Below are positions 26,825 to 35,895 of a DNA stretch of 64,000 nucleotides, one piece after another. The position numbers were made by a program, and so were the translations under genes. This DNA comes from Microbacterium arborescens (GTDB taxonomy: Bacteria; Actinomycetota; Actinomycetes; Actinomycetales; Microbacteriaceae). Where the stretch lies: the NCBI RefSeq assembly GCF_030369635.1, contig NZ_CP128474.1, forward strand, positions 124,001 through 188,000. Direction: 5' to 3'. The notes under the pieces were generated by a model. It was not told where the DNA came from and searched no databases. It saw nothing but the letters and a program-made list of their open reading frames with translations. Position 1 is the first letter of the stretch. Each line of letters starts with the position of its first letter.

Positions 26825-26845
26825 CCGTGCCCGAGACCGGCACGG
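26825..26845. terminator. Hairpin between convergent apt and dehydrogenase genes
   Basis: CCGTGCC-(7)-GGCACGG with a perfect 7-bp stem, followed by tandem GGCACGGGCCC units. There is no U-tract, so termination is inferred from its position 27 bases after the convergent dehydrogenase stop. Confidence 0.4.
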
Positions 26846-26872
26846 GCCCGGCACGGGCCCGGCAGCGGCGGC

Positions 26873-27802
26873 TTAACCCTCGACGATGTTGATCGACTCC
26901 TCGCCGGCGGCGAGGCGCTCGATCTGCGTGCGGACGAGCTTCGCGATGCGCGGGCGCATGGCGTCGGCGGCGCCACCCACGTGGGGCACGACGAGGGCGC
27001 CGGGCGCGCGCCAGAGCGGGTGATCCTCGGGCAGCGGCTCGGGGTCGACGACGTCGAGGGCGGCGCGCAGTCGCTCGGACTGCAGCTCGGCCACCAGTGC
27101 GTCGGTGTCGAGCACGGTGCCGCGACCGACGTTGACGACGAGCGCGCCGTCGGGGAGGAGCGCGAGCTCGCGCGCGCCGATCAGGCCCTTCGTCGGCTCG
27201 CCGCCCGGCAGCGTGATCATGAGGATGTCGGTGCTCGGCAGCAGCTCGTCGAGCTCGTCGATGCCGTGGATGTGCACCCCGTCCTCGTCGCGTGCGCGGG
27301 ATGCGACCGGCACGATCGTCGTCTCGAAGGGCAGCAGGCGGGATGCCACGGCCTTGCCCACGCCGCCATAGCCGAGCACCAGCACCGTGCGGTCGGCGAC
27401 GCTCCGGCCGAACTGCGGCGCCCACCGCGACGACTCCTGATTGCGGACGTAGTCGGCGAGGTCGCGCTGCGCGGCGATGGCGAGGCCGACGGCGATCTCG
27501 GCCGTCGCGGTCTCGTGAACGCTCGACGCGTTCGCGAGCCTCGTGCCCTCGGGCAGATACGCGCCCATGCCCTCGTAGCCGATGGACTGGCTCTGGAGAA
27601 GCCCGACCTTCACGCCGCCGAGTGCGCTGAGCAGTCGCTTGCCCGACATATAGGGCGGGACCACCATGTCGAACGCGTCGCGGGGCGCGGGGGAGCGGAG
27701 GTCCCAGACGACCAGCTCGACACCGTCGGGAACGGCCCCGATGTCGGCTGCCAGCTCATCGGTGGGAACGCTGACGACGACGCTGCGGGGGGATTCGCTC
27801 AT
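26873..27802 (-). CDS. D-isomer-specific 2-hydroxyacid dehydrogenase
   Basis: A 309-residue NAD(P)-dependent dehydrogenase. The Rossmann motif is 'VLVLGYGGVGKAVASRLL'. The substrate Arg is in 'LVVNVGRGTVLDTDAL', the catalytic Glu in 'LDVVDPEPLPEDHPLW' and the catalytic His in 'VVPHVGGAADAMRP'. It probably interconverts a 2-keto and a D-2-hydroxy acid (glyoxylate, hydroxypyruvate or lactate type), which cannot be narrowed from sequence. The ATG is six bases from TAGCGT. Confidence 0.9.
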   Translation of the reverse strand: MSESPRSVVVSVPTDELAADIGAVPDGVELVVWDLRSPAPRDAFDMVVPPYMSGKRLLSALGGVKVGLLQSQSIGYEGMGAYLPEGTRLANASSVHETATAEIAVGLAIAAQRDLADYVRNQESSRWAPQFGRSVADRTVLVLGYGGVGKAVASRLLPFETTIVPVASRARDEDGVHIHGIDELDELLPSTDILMITLPGGEPTKGLIGARELALLPDGALVVNVGRGTVLDTDALVAELQSERLRAALDVVDPEPLPEDHPLWRAPGALVVPHVGGAADAMRPRIAKLVRTQIERLAAGEESINIVEG

Positions 27803-27808
27803 GCCCCC

Positions 27809-27814
27809 ACGCTA
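27809..27814 (-). promoter_or_regulatory. -10 box of leaderless promoter for the dehydrogenase
   Basis: TAGCGT on the minus strand, six bases before the ATG at 27802. Confidence 0.5.
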
Positions 27815-27848
27815 CCGACCCGGAACGACGCCTCGGCCCGCGCCGGCG

Positions 27849-28549
<701 letters not shown>

Positions 28550-28553
<4 letters not shown>

Positions 28554-28795
28554 TCCACGACCTCGATGTTCACGACGTCCTCGATGACCGAGTTCGACAG
28601 GATCTCGTCGGCGATGCGGCGAGCGGTCTCGAGAGTCGCCTCGTCGGCGCGGTCGACCGTGAGCTCGAAGCGCTTGCCGATGCGGACGTCGGAGAAGCCG
28701 GCCACGCCGAGGCGGGTCAGGGCGCCCGATACCGCCTTGCCCTGCGGATCCAGCAGCTCGGCCTTGGGCATGACGTCGACGACGATGGTGGGCAT
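28550..28795 (-). CDS. purS: PurS, small subunit of FGAM synthase
   Basis: An 81-residue protein, '[21 protein letters not shown]', then '[21 protein letters not shown]' and the C-terminal '[18 protein letters not shown]', all typical of PurS. It bridges PurQ and PurL in the FGAM synthase complex. CGGAG precedes the ATG. A TAGACT box about 40 bases upstream on the minus strand may be the promoter of purSQ. Confidence 0.95.
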
Positions 28796-28905
28796 TGCTC
28801 GCTCCGGAGGTCGCGGGATGGGTGCGCGACCAGTCTACGGGTGGGATGCCGCGCCCCGTTGCCGCATCTGGCCGGCCTCGTGACCGGATCGTGACCATCG
28901 TCTTT

Positions 28906-28917
28906 GGGAGCGCTCCC
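28906..28917. promoter_or_regulatory. CebR-type operator 1
   Basis: GGGAGCGCTCCC, a perfect 12-bp palindrome matching the core of the TGGGAGCGCTCCCA CebR box known from Streptomyces. It lies just upstream of the -35 box. Confidence 0.85.
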
Positions 28918-28946
28918 TTGTGATCCTGGGAGCGCTCCCGTATGGT
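28918..28946 (+). promoter_or_regulatory. Promoter of the cellobiose operon
   Basis: TTGTGA (28918-28923), a 17-bp spacer and TATGGT (28941-28946). The spacer is almost filled by operator 2, so repressor and RNA polymerase cannot bind together. The predicted start point is near 28953. Confidence 0.7.
28928..28939. promoter_or_regulatory. CebR-type operator 2, within the promoter spacer
   Basis: GGGAGCGCTCCC, identical to operator 1 and 22 bp downstream of it (two helical turns), between the -35 and -10 boxes. Confidence 0.85.
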
Positions 28947-28960
28947 CATGGTCAATCGGT

Positions 28961-28972
28961 GAGAGCGCTCCC
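28961..28972. promoter_or_regulatory. CebR-type operator 3, downstream of the start point
   Basis: GAGAGCGCTCCC, one mismatch from the other two and 33 bp (about three turns) beyond operator 2, in the early transcribed region. Confidence 0.8.
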
Positions 28973-29028
28973 ACAGTCGGGTGCGCAGCACCGCGCACCA
29001 GATACCCGCAATCACGAAGGAGTGACAC

Positions 29029-30291
29029 GTGAATTCACGCGCACTGCGGCGGATCGGCCTCGTGGCCGGCGTCGCAACCACCTCGGCCATCGTCCTCGCC
29101 GGATGTTCGGGCGGAGGTGACCAGGCCGCATCCGGTGGCGACTCCGACACCGTCACCCTCGCGACGTTCAACGACTTCGGCTACACCGACGAACTGCTCG
29201 CGGAGTTCACCGAGGAGACCGGCATCAAGGTCGTCCACACCAAGGCGGCGACCTCGAACGACGCCCGCACCAACTTCTTCCAGAAGCTCGGCAAGACCGG
29301 ACTCGCCGACGTCGAGGGCGTCGAGGTCGACTGGTTCCCCGAGATGATGCAGTACTCCGACCTCGTCGCGCCGGTGCCCGACGAGCTCGCGGGCCGCTGG
29401 CTCGACTGGAAGGAGAAGGCTGCGACCGACGCCGAGGGCAACCTCGTCGCGTACGGCACCGACGTCGGACCCCAGGCCATCTGCTACCGTGCCGACCTCT
29501 TCGAGGCCGCCGGACTGCCCACCGACCGTGAAGAGGTCGCTCAGCTCTTCCCGACGTGGGACGCGTTCTTCCAGGTCGGCAGCGACTACGTCGCCAAGAC
29601 GGGTGAGCCCTTCATCGACTCGGCGAACTCCGTCCTCCAGGGCGTCGTGAACCAGCTCGAGGTCGCTTACGAGGAGCCGGACGGCACGGTCATCGCGACC
29701 GAGAACCCCGACATCCGCGAGGCCTACGACACCGTCGTCGACAAGGCGATCCCGATCTCGGCCTACGCCGGCCAGTGGTCCGACGACTGGTACGCCTCGA
29801 TGGCGAGCGGTAAGTTCGCCGCGATGCTGTGCCCGCCGTGGATGCACGGCATCATCGAGGGCGAAGCACCCGACATCGCCGGCTGGGACATCGCCAACGC
29901 GTTCCCCGAGGGCGGCGGCAACTGGGGCGGTTCGTACCTCGTGGTCCCCGCGAACGGCAAGAACCTCACCAACGCGCAGAAGCTCGCCGACTGGCTGACG
30001 TCGCCTGAGACGCAGATCAAGGCCTTCAACAACGCCGGCACCTTCCCGAGCCAGCCCGAGGCGCAGTCGAGCCCCGACCTGACCGGGTTCGTCAACGAAT
30101 ACTTCAACAACGCTCCTTCGGGTCAGATCGGCATCGACCGCGCCAACGCGATCACCGTCACGACCTTCAAGGGTCCGAAGTACTTCCAGTTCCACGACGC
30201 CCTCGGCAACGCGATCACGCGCGTCTTCGACGGCATCGAGGACAAGGAGACCTCCTGGAAGACCTGGGAGACCGAGGTCGGAAGCTTCTGA
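29029..30291 (+). CDS. cebE: CebE-like sugar-binding lipoprotein of a cello-oligosaccharide ABC importer
   Basis: A 420-residue extracytoplasmic solute-binding protein of the carbohydrate (CUT1) type. A lipoprotein signal peptide ends at the lipobox 'VLAGC' (Cys near residue 26) followed by a Gly/Ser/Asp-rich spacer. The body shows '[27 protein letters not shown]' and many aromatic residues suited to stacking on glucosyl rings. AAGGAG precedes the GTG start. First gene of the operon behind three CebR-type operators. Cellobiose or longer beta-glucans are the inferred ligands, from the operator type and the downstream GH1 gene. Confidence 0.85.
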   Translation: MNSRALRRIGLVAGVATTSAIVLAGCSGGGDQAASGGDSDTVTLATFNDFGYTDELLAEFTEETGIKVVHTKAATSNDARTNFFQKLGKTGLADVEGVEVDWFPEMMQYSDLVAPVPDELAGRWLDWKEKAATDAEGNLVAYGTDVGPQAICYRADLFEAAGLPTDREEVAQLFPTWDAFFQVGSDYVAKTGEPFIDSANSVLQGVVNQLEVAYEEPDGTVIATENPDIREAYDTVVDKAIPISAYAGQWSDDWYASMASGKFAAMLCPPWMHGIIEGEAPDIAGWDIANAFPEGGGNWGGSYLVVPANGKNLTNAQKLADWLTSPETQIKAFNNAGTFPSQPEAQSSPDLTGFVNEYFNNAPSGQIGIDRANAITVTTFKGPKYFQFHDALGNAITRVFDGIEDKETSWKTWETEVGSF

Positions 30292-30302
30292 CCCGCCCTG
30301 TC

Positions 30303-30330
30303 GGGGCGCACCCCACCACCGGTGCGCCCC
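30303..30330 (+). other. Intercistronic hairpin cebE-cebF
   Basis: GGGGCGCACC and GGTGCGCCCC form a perfect 10-bp stem with an 8-base loop in the 71-base gap. Such hairpins after binding-protein genes commonly stabilise or partly terminate the message, giving more CebE than permease. There is no U-tract. Confidence 0.7.
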
Positions 30331-30362
30331 GGCGCTCCCCCTCTCGCACCCGAAGGACGATC

Positions 30363-31418
30363 GTGACCACGACTCAGCAGCGCCCGGCGACGCGCTCCCC
30401 CCGAAACGACGACGGCGGTCGTCCTCCGCGAGTCATCTCTTTCTCGCAGAAGCTCAGCAAGTGGGACATCCGCTTCTCGCCCTACCTCTACATCTCGCCC
30501 TTCTTCATCATGTTCGCGATCGTGGGGCTCTTCCCCATCGCGTACACCGCGGTGATCTCGTTCATGGACTGGGACCTCATCCGCGGCGAGGGTGAGTTCA
30601 TCGGATTCGACCAGTACATCTGGATCCTGTCGCAGCCTCACTTCTGGACGGCGCTGCGCAACACCTTCAGCATCTTCCTGCTCTCGAGCGTTCCGCAGCT
30701 CGTGCTCGCGATCTTCATCGCCGCCGTGCTCGACCGGAACATCCGCGCCAAGACCTTCTGGCGCATGGCGGTTCTCGTTCCCTACGTCGTCGCGCCCATC
30801 GCCGTCGGCCTCATCTTCAACGCGATGTTCGCCGACCAGTCGGGCTTCATCAACGGCATCCTGCAGGCGATCGGCATCGGAGCCATCCCCTGGCACGTCG
30901 AGCCGTTCTGGAGCCACGTCGCGATCGCGACGATGGTGAACTACCGCTGGATGGGCTACAACACCCTCATCCTGCTCGCGGCCATGCAGGCCGTGAACCG
31001 CGACTTCTACGAGGCCGCCACCGTCGATGGCGCCGGTCCCGTACGGCAGTTCTTCTCGATCACGCTGCCGTCGCTGAAGCCGACCCTCATCTTCGTCATC
31101 ATCACGGCCACGATCGGCGGCCTGCAGATCTTCGACGAGCCGCGCGTGTTCGACCAGTTCGGCCGCGGTGGATCCGCTCAGCAGTGGCTGACCATCACGC
31201 TCTACCTCTACGACGTCGGCTGGGGCCAGTGGAACTTCGGCCGCGCCGCGGCGATGGCGTGGATCCTGTTCATCATCATCGTGCTGATCGGTCTGGTGAA
31301 CCTCGTGGTGACCCGCACCCTCGTCCGAGACGAGGGGCTGCGCCGGGAGCTCAGCAAACGGGAGCAGAAGAAGCAGGCCAAGCAGGCGCAGCGCGCGCTG
31401 AAGGAGAACCAGGCATGA
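30363..31418 (+). CDS. cebF: CebF-like ABC permease
   Basis: A 351-residue CUT1 permease with six membrane helices after a 40-residue cytoplasmic N-terminus, starting at GTG. The ATPase-contact EAA loop is 'EAATVDGAGPVRQFFSITLPSLKPT'. The C-terminus is a basic tail ('LRRELSKREQKKQAKQAQRALKE'). It pairs with CebG. The stop overlaps the cebG ATG. No ATPase gene lies in the operon; in Streptomyces the ceb importer is driven by the shared MsiK ATPase encoded elsewhere, which probably applies here. Confidence 0.88.
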   Translation: MTTTQQRPATRSPRNDDGGRPPRVISFSQKLSKWDIRFSPYLYISPFFIMFAIVGLFPIAYTAVISFMDWDLIRGEGEFIGFDQYIWILSQPHFWTALRNTFSIFLLSSVPQLVLAIFIAAVLDRNIRAKTFWRMAVLVPYVVAPIAVGLIFNAMFADQSGFINGILQAIGIGAIPWHVEPFWSHVAIATMVNYRWMGYNTLILLAAMQAVNRDFYEAATVDGAGPVRQFFSITLPSLKPTLIFVIITATIGGLQIFDEPRVFDQFGRGGSAQQWLTITLYLYDVGWGQWNFGRAAAMAWILFIIIVLIGLVNLVVTRTLVRDEGLRRELSKREQKKQAKQAQRALKENQA

Positions 31419-32332
31419 GCACCATCGGCACTCCCGTCCCCCTCGCCACGGTGGAAGAGGGCATCCCGACCGCGGACAAGCAGCGTCGCGGTGCGCGCGC
31501 CCGCCGCATCCGAGGCAGCCGCCCCGGCTTCTGGACCTACGGCATCCTCGGCGCGGTCTTCCTCTCGGCGGTGTTCCCCCTGTACTGGTCGTTCGTGATC
31601 GGCTCGGGTGACTCCTCCACACTGCGCGGCGATTTCCCATGGATCCCCGGAGGCAACTTCATCGAGAACGCCCTCTCGGTCATCTCCAACCCGGCCGTCA
31701 ACTTCTGGCCGGCGCTGTGGAACTCCATCTACAGCTCGTTCCTCATCGCCGCCGCCGTCGTGATCACCTCGACGCTCGCGGGCTGGGCCTTCGCGAAGCT
31801 GCGCTTCCACGGCGGGCCCGGGCTGCTGATCTTCGTCGTGGCGACCATGGCCGTGCCGCAGCAGCTCGGCGTCGTGCCGCTGTACATCCTGTTCTCCGAG
31901 CTCGGGTGGACGGGGCAGATCGGTGCCATCATCATCCCGGCGCTCACGAGCGCGTTCGGGGTGTTCTGGATGACGCAGTACCTGCGTCAGGCGGTGCCCG
32001 ACGAGCTGATCGAGGCCGCGCGCGTCGACGGCGCCTCGATGATCCGCACGTTCTGGACGGTCGGCATGACCGCGGCGCGTCCCGCGGCGGCGATGCTGTT
32101 CCTCTTCACCTTCGTCGGAGCCTGGAACAACTTCTTCTGGCCGTTCATCGTGCTCGACCGGCAGAACCCGACGCTCCCCGTGGCGCTGTCGCTGCTGCAG
32201 TCGAACTACTTCGTCGACTACTCCATCGTGCTCGCCGGCGTCATCCTCGCGACCATCCCGCTGCTGCTGCTGTTCATCTTCGCGGGCAAGCAGCTCGTCA
32301 GTGGCATCATGGCCGGGGCGGTGAAGGGATGA
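31415..32332 (+). CDS. cebG: CebG-like ABC permease
   Basis: A 305-residue CUT1 permease (MalG type) with six helices. The EAA loop is 'EAARVDGASMIRTFWTVGMTAARPA', and the C-terminus 'FAGKQLVSGIMAGAVKG' is nearly invariant in this family. The ATG overlaps the cebF stop (ATGA), and the stop overlaps the first start of the beta-glucosidase gene in the same way. Confidence 0.9.
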   Translation: MSTIGTPVPLATVEEGIPTADKQRRGARARRIRGSRPGFWTYGILGAVFLSAVFPLYWSFVIGSGDSSTLRGDFPWIPGGNFIENALSVISNPAVNFWPALWNSIYSSFLIAAAVVITSTLAGWAFAKLRFHGGPGLLIFVVATMAVPQQLGVVPLYILFSELGWTGQIGAIIIPALTSAFGVFWMTQYLRQAVPDELIEAARVDGASMIRTFWTVGMTAARPAAAMLFLFTFVGAWNNFFWPFIVLDRQNPTLPVALSLLQSNYFVDYSIVLAGVILATIPLLLLFIFAGKQLVSGIMAGAVKG

Positions 32333-33846
32333 CCCTGAACCTCGACCGCATTCAGCAGGAGAACATGAACGCTTCGCGCAGCTTTCCCACCGGCTTCCTC
32401 TTCGGAGCGGCCACCGCGGCGTACCAGATCGAGGGCGCGGCCTTCGAAGACGGACGCACCGCGTCGATCTGGGATGCGTTCGCCCGTGTGCCCGGTGCCG
32501 TCATCAACGCCGACAACGGTGACGTCGCGTGCGACCACTACCACCGCTACCGCGACGACGTCGCGCTCATGAAGGAACTCGGTCTCGACACCTACCGGTT
32601 CTCGACGTCGTGGTCGCGCGTGCGTCCCGACGGCGGACCGCTCAACCCGCAGGGCGTCGACTTCTACGAGCGTCTCGTCGACGAGCTGCTCGGCGCCGGC
32701 ATCATCCCGTGGCTGACGCTCTACCACTGGGATCTGCCGCAGGCCATCGAGGAGCGGGGTGGCTGGACCCTTCGCGAGACGGCCGATCGCTTCACCGAGT
32801 ACGCCCTCGACATGCACGACGCCCTCGGCGACCGCGTCCACCACTGGACGACGCTCAACGAGCCGTGGTGCTCGTCGTTCCTCAGCTACACCGCCGGCAT
32901 CCACGCGCCGGGGCGGTTCGACATCGGCGACGGCATGCTCGCCGCCCACCACCTGCTGCTCGGCCACGGCCAGACCGTCGCCGCGCTGCGGGAGCGCGAC
33001 GCGTCGCTGTCGCTCGGCATCACGCTGAACCTGACGGTCGCCGAGCCCGCCGACCCGACCGACGCCGCCGACGTCGACGCGGCGCGACGGATCGACGGAC
33101 AGTTCAACCGCTGGTTCCTCGACCCGATCTTCCGGGCCGCGTACCCCGGCGACATCGTCGCCGACATCGAGAGAGTGGATGCCGCGGCGGTCGAGCGCTG
33201 GCGCGACGCCGTGCGCCCGGGCGACGCGGCGATCATCGCGCAGCCCCTCGATGCTCTCGGGGTGAACTACTACCACGGCGAGTTCGTGGGCGGTCGTCCC
33301 GACCCGAACCCGCCGGCCCCGGGCGACGCGCCGACCGATCGCGAGACCGGCTCGCCGTGGCCCGCCGGTCACGACATCTACTGGCACGAGCGGGGCCTGC
33401 CCCGCACGTCGATGCACTGGGAGGTGCAGCCCGCGGGGCTGACGCAGCTGCTCGAGCGCGTGTGGACCGAGTACGCGCAGCCCGTGGGCACGATCCTCTA
33501 CGTCACCGAGAACGGCGCCGCGTACGACGACGAGCTCGTCGAGGTCGACGGCGAGAAGACGGTGCCCGACACCGAGCGCGCCGAGTTCCTGCGGGTGCAC
33601 CTGGGCGCGATCCTCGACGCGCAGGATGCCGGTGTCGACGTCCGCGGCTACTTCTACTGGTCGCTGCTCGACAACTTCGAATGGGCCTGGGGGTACGAGA
33701 AGCGTTTCGGCATCGTGCACGTGGATTACCACACTCAGGAGCGGACGTTGAAGGACAGCGCGAAGGAGTATCGTCGGGTCATCGCAGATCGTGCGATCGA
33801 CGTTCCCGCTGCGGCGGACGCCGCCCGGACCGCCGTCCCGAGGTAG
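32329..33846 (+). CDS. bglC: GH1 beta-glucosidase
   Basis: A 505-residue family 1 glycosidase. The fold starts 'FPTGFLFGAATAAYQIEGAAFEDGRTASIWDAF'. The acid/base is Glu178 in 'TTLNEPW', the nucleophile Glu394 in 'LYVTENGAA', and the aglycone region 'FEWAWGYEKRFGIVHVDY'. There is no signal peptide, so it acts in the cytosol on imported cellobiose. The start is uncertain: 32329 overlaps the cebG stop (ATGA), but an ATG at 32365 has AGGAG just ahead and would give 493 residues. The operon context matches bglC of Streptomyces. Confidence 0.93.
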   Translation: MTLNLDRIQQENMNASRSFPTGFLFGAATAAYQIEGAAFEDGRTASIWDAFARVPGAVINADNGDVACDHYHRYRDDVALMKELGLDTYRFSTSWSRVRPDGGPLNPQGVDFYERLVDELLGAGIIPWLTLYHWDLPQAIEERGGWTLRETADRFTEYALDMHDALGDRVHHWTTLNEPWCSSFLSYTAGIHAPGRFDIGDGMLAAHHLLLGHGQTVAALRERDASLSLGITLNLTVAEPADPTDAADVDAARRIDGQFNRWFLDPIFRAAYPGDIVADIERVDAAAVERWRDAVRPGDAAIIAQPLDALGVNYYHGEFVGGRPDPNPPAPGDAPTDRETGSPWPAGHDIYWHERGLPRTSMHWEVQPAGLTQLLERVWTEYAQPVGTILYVTENGAAYDDELVEVDGEKTVPDTERAEFLRVHLGAILDAQDAGVDVRGYFYWSLLDNFEWAWGYEKRFGIVHVDYHTQERTLKDSAKEYRRVIADRAIDVPAAADAARTAVPR

Positions 33847-33853
33847 CCCACCT

Positions 33854-34867
33854 GTGATCTCCGATCAGACCCGGACGGCCGCGACCATCGAAGAGGTCGC
33901 GGCCGTCGCCGGTGTGTCGCGCTCCACCGTCTCGCGCGTCGTCAACGGCTCGACCGCCGTCAGCCCCGCCGCTCTCGAGTCGGTGCGACGCGCGATAGCC
34001 GAGCTCAATTACGTCCCCAACCGTGCGGCGCGTTCGCTCGCCAGCCGATCGACGCTGGCGATCGCGCTCGTCGTGCCCGAAGACACCAACCGGGTGTTCG
34101 GCGACCCCTTCTTCGCTTCGGTCGTGTCGGGCATCAACTCGCGCATCAGCCGCAGCGACTATGTGCTGAACCTGATCATGGCCAGCGCCGACCCCGGCGA
34201 CAAGACCGCCCAGTACGTGCGCAGCGGCGCCGTCGACGGTGCGATCATCGTGTCTCACCACACGAGCGACACCTTCATCGAACGCATCGCCGCCGCGGTC
34301 CCCGTCGTCTACGGCGGCCGCCCGGTGCGGTCCCGTGGGGGCGACTACTACATCGACGTCGACAACGTCGCCGGCGCACGCGACGCCACCGCCTACCTCA
34401 TCGGGCGGGGCTGCCGTCACATCGGCGCCATCACCGGTCCGCCGTCGATGCCCGCTGGCGTCGACCGCGCCGAGGGGTACCGTGTCGCCCTTGCCGAGTC
34501 GGGCCTCACGTCCGCTCCCGTCGTGCAGGGCGACTTCACGACCGAGTCCGGCGCCGCGGCGATGCGTGCCATCCTCGCGGCGGGCGAGCCGCTGGACGGG
34601 CTCTTCGTCGCGAGCGATCTCATGGCGCGCGGCGCCATGCAGGTGCTCGCGGCCGAGGGCATCCGCATCCCCGACGAGGTCGCCGTCATGGGCTTCGACG
34701 ATTCGCCGGTAGCGCTGACCACCGAGCCGCAGCTGACGACGATGCGGCAGCCCTCGTTCACGCAGGGCGAGTGCATGGCCGATGTCCTGCTCGCCCGGCT
34801 CGCGGGGATGTCGCCGCCCGAAGTGACGATCCTCGACACGGAGCTCATCGTGCGCGGCTCGGCCTGA
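33854..34867 (+). CDS. cebR: CebR-like LacI-family repressor
   Basis: A 337-residue LacI regulator. The HTH 'ATIEEVAAVAGVSRSTVSRVVNGSTAVSPAALESVRRAI' is followed by the hinge 'YVPNRAARSLASRSTLAIALVVPE' and a ligand domain with 'GDPFFASVVSGI', 'GLFVASDLMARGAMQVLAAEGIRIP' and 'VAVMGFDDSPVALTTEPQLTTMRQP'. The GTG start is eight bases after the bglC stop, the last gene of the operon it presumably represses. In Streptomyces CebR is released from its box by cellobiose. The operators at 28906-28972 are its predicted sites. Confidence 0.9.
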   Translation: MISDQTRTAATIEEVAAVAGVSRSTVSRVVNGSTAVSPAALESVRRAIAELNYVPNRAARSLASRSTLAIALVVPEDTNRVFGDPFFASVVSGINSRISRSDYVLNLIMASADPGDKTAQYVRSGAVDGAIIVSHHTSDTFIERIAAAVPVVYGGRPVRSRGGDYYIDVDNVAGARDATAYLIGRGCRHIGAITGPPSMPAGVDRAEGYRVALAESGLTSAPVVQGDFTTESGAAAMRAILAAGEPLDGLFVASDLMARGAMQVLAAEGIRIPDEVAVMGFDDSPVALTTEPQLTTMRQPSFTQGECMADVLLARLAGMSPPEVTILDTELIVRGSA

Positions 34868-34879
34868 CGCGCGCTGCGC

Positions 34880-35761
34880 TCAGGCTACGGCGGCGTAGAG
34901 CGTGTTGTTCCACGGGTCGTCGAACGCGACCGTGCGGCCGTCGTCGCGAACGGCGACGCCGTGGTGGCGGAGGCGTTCGGCGAGAGCGCCGAGGTCGTCG
35001 GGCGTCGGCAGGGCGAGATCGACGCGGCCGAGGCCGAGCGCCGGCATGCGGGGCCCTGCGCCCCGAGAGTTCCAGACATTCATCGCCATGTGGTGGTGGT
35101 AGCCGCCGGCGCTGACGAAGAGGGCCTGATCGCCGAGCGCCGCGGTCGTGTCGAAGCCGAGGGCGCCGATGTAGAACGCCCGGGCCGTCGCCACGTCGCC
35201 GACGGAGAGGTGCACGTGCCCGACGCGGGCAGGATCGGACGGTGCGGAGCCGGCGCTGCCCGCGCCGTCGAGCGCCGCGGGGTCGAGGTGCTCGCGCAGG
35301 AAGGCGTTGGGGTCGAGGTAGAGCGTGTCCATCTCGACCTGCCCATGGGTCCACGACCAGGTGCTGCGATCGCGGTCCCAGTAGAGCTCGATGCCGTTGC
35401 CCTCGGGGTCGGTGAAGTAGAACGCCTGGCTGACGAGGTGGTCGGCGCTGCCGGTGAAGGTCGTCGGGGCGTGTCGGGCGACGCTGTAGAGCGCCGCGGC
35501 GAGGGCCGACTGCGTCTCGAAGAGGATGGCGGTGTGGAAGAGGCCCGCCGATCCGGCGGCCGCGTGGCGGAGCGCGGGCTCGTGGCGCAGGATCACGACC
35601 GGCCGGCGGGCGCGCCCGAGCGTGACGGTGTCGCCGTCGGCGGCGAGGACCTGCAGGGTCACGACGTCACGGTAGTAGCGCGTCATGCCGTCGAGGTTGC
35701 CGACCAGCAGGGTGACGGCGCCCATCGTCGTGGCATCTGCGAGCTTCTCATTCATACGCAT
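34880..35761 (-). CDS. Two-domain VOC family (catechol-dioxygenase-like) protein
   Basis: A 293-residue protein with two VOC domains: 'MGAVTLLVGNLDGMTRYYRDVVTLQVLA', then 'ARVGHVHLSVGDVATARAFYIGALGFDTT'. Metal-ligand candidates are His in 'GLFHTAILFE', Glu in 'DPEGNGIELYWDR' and His in 'HVHLSV'. The 'GGYHHHMAMNVWNSRGAG' stretch is typical of proteins often named catechol-2,3-dioxygenase-like. Two starts are possible, 35761 and 35755; the first is nearer to a G-rich stretch. Its role is unknown, and it is not obviously linked to the ceb operon, which converges on it. Confidence 0.82.
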   Translation of the reverse strand: MRMNEKLADATTMGAVTLLVGNLDGMTRYYRDVVTLQVLAADGDTVTLGRARRPVVILRHEPALRHAAAGSAGLFHTAILFETQSALAAALYSVARHAPTTFTGSADHLVSQAFYFTDPEGNGIELYWDRDRSTWSWTHGQVEMDTLYLDPNAFLREHLDPAALDGAGSAGSAPSDPARVGHVHLSVGDVATARAFYIGALGFDTTAALGDQALFVSAGGYHHHMAMNVWNSRGAGPRMPALGLGRVDLALPTPDDLGALAERLRHHGVAVRDDGRTVAFDDPWNNTLYAAVA

Positions 35762-35821
35762 ACACAACCCCCGCCCCCCCAATGTCATTCCCCCCGCCGC
35801 GTGGCCGCGAGTGCACGACAC

Positions 35822-35890
35822 AACGCCGAGTGCACGACATCCTCGCGTCTGAAAGTCGGACAGTCGACGGGATGCCGTGCACTCGGCGTT
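35822..35890. repeat. Intergenic palindromic element with 21-bp arms
   Basis: The left arm 35822-35842 (AACGCCGAGTGCACG...) and the right arm 35870-35890 are complementary at 20 of 21 positions around a 27-base core. A further direct copy of GAGTGCACGACA precedes the left arm at 35809. It lies between the NCS2 permease gene and the VOC gene, both on the minus strand. No U-tract. Confidence 0.75.
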
Positions 35891-35895
35891 ACGGA

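Noticed and set aside
26538..26872. A short plus-strand open frame at 26578-26760 in the apt-dehydrogenase gap
   Set aside because: The 60 codons are Arg/Pro/Gly-rich, have no ribosome site, and overlap the palindromic arms. No domain is recognised.
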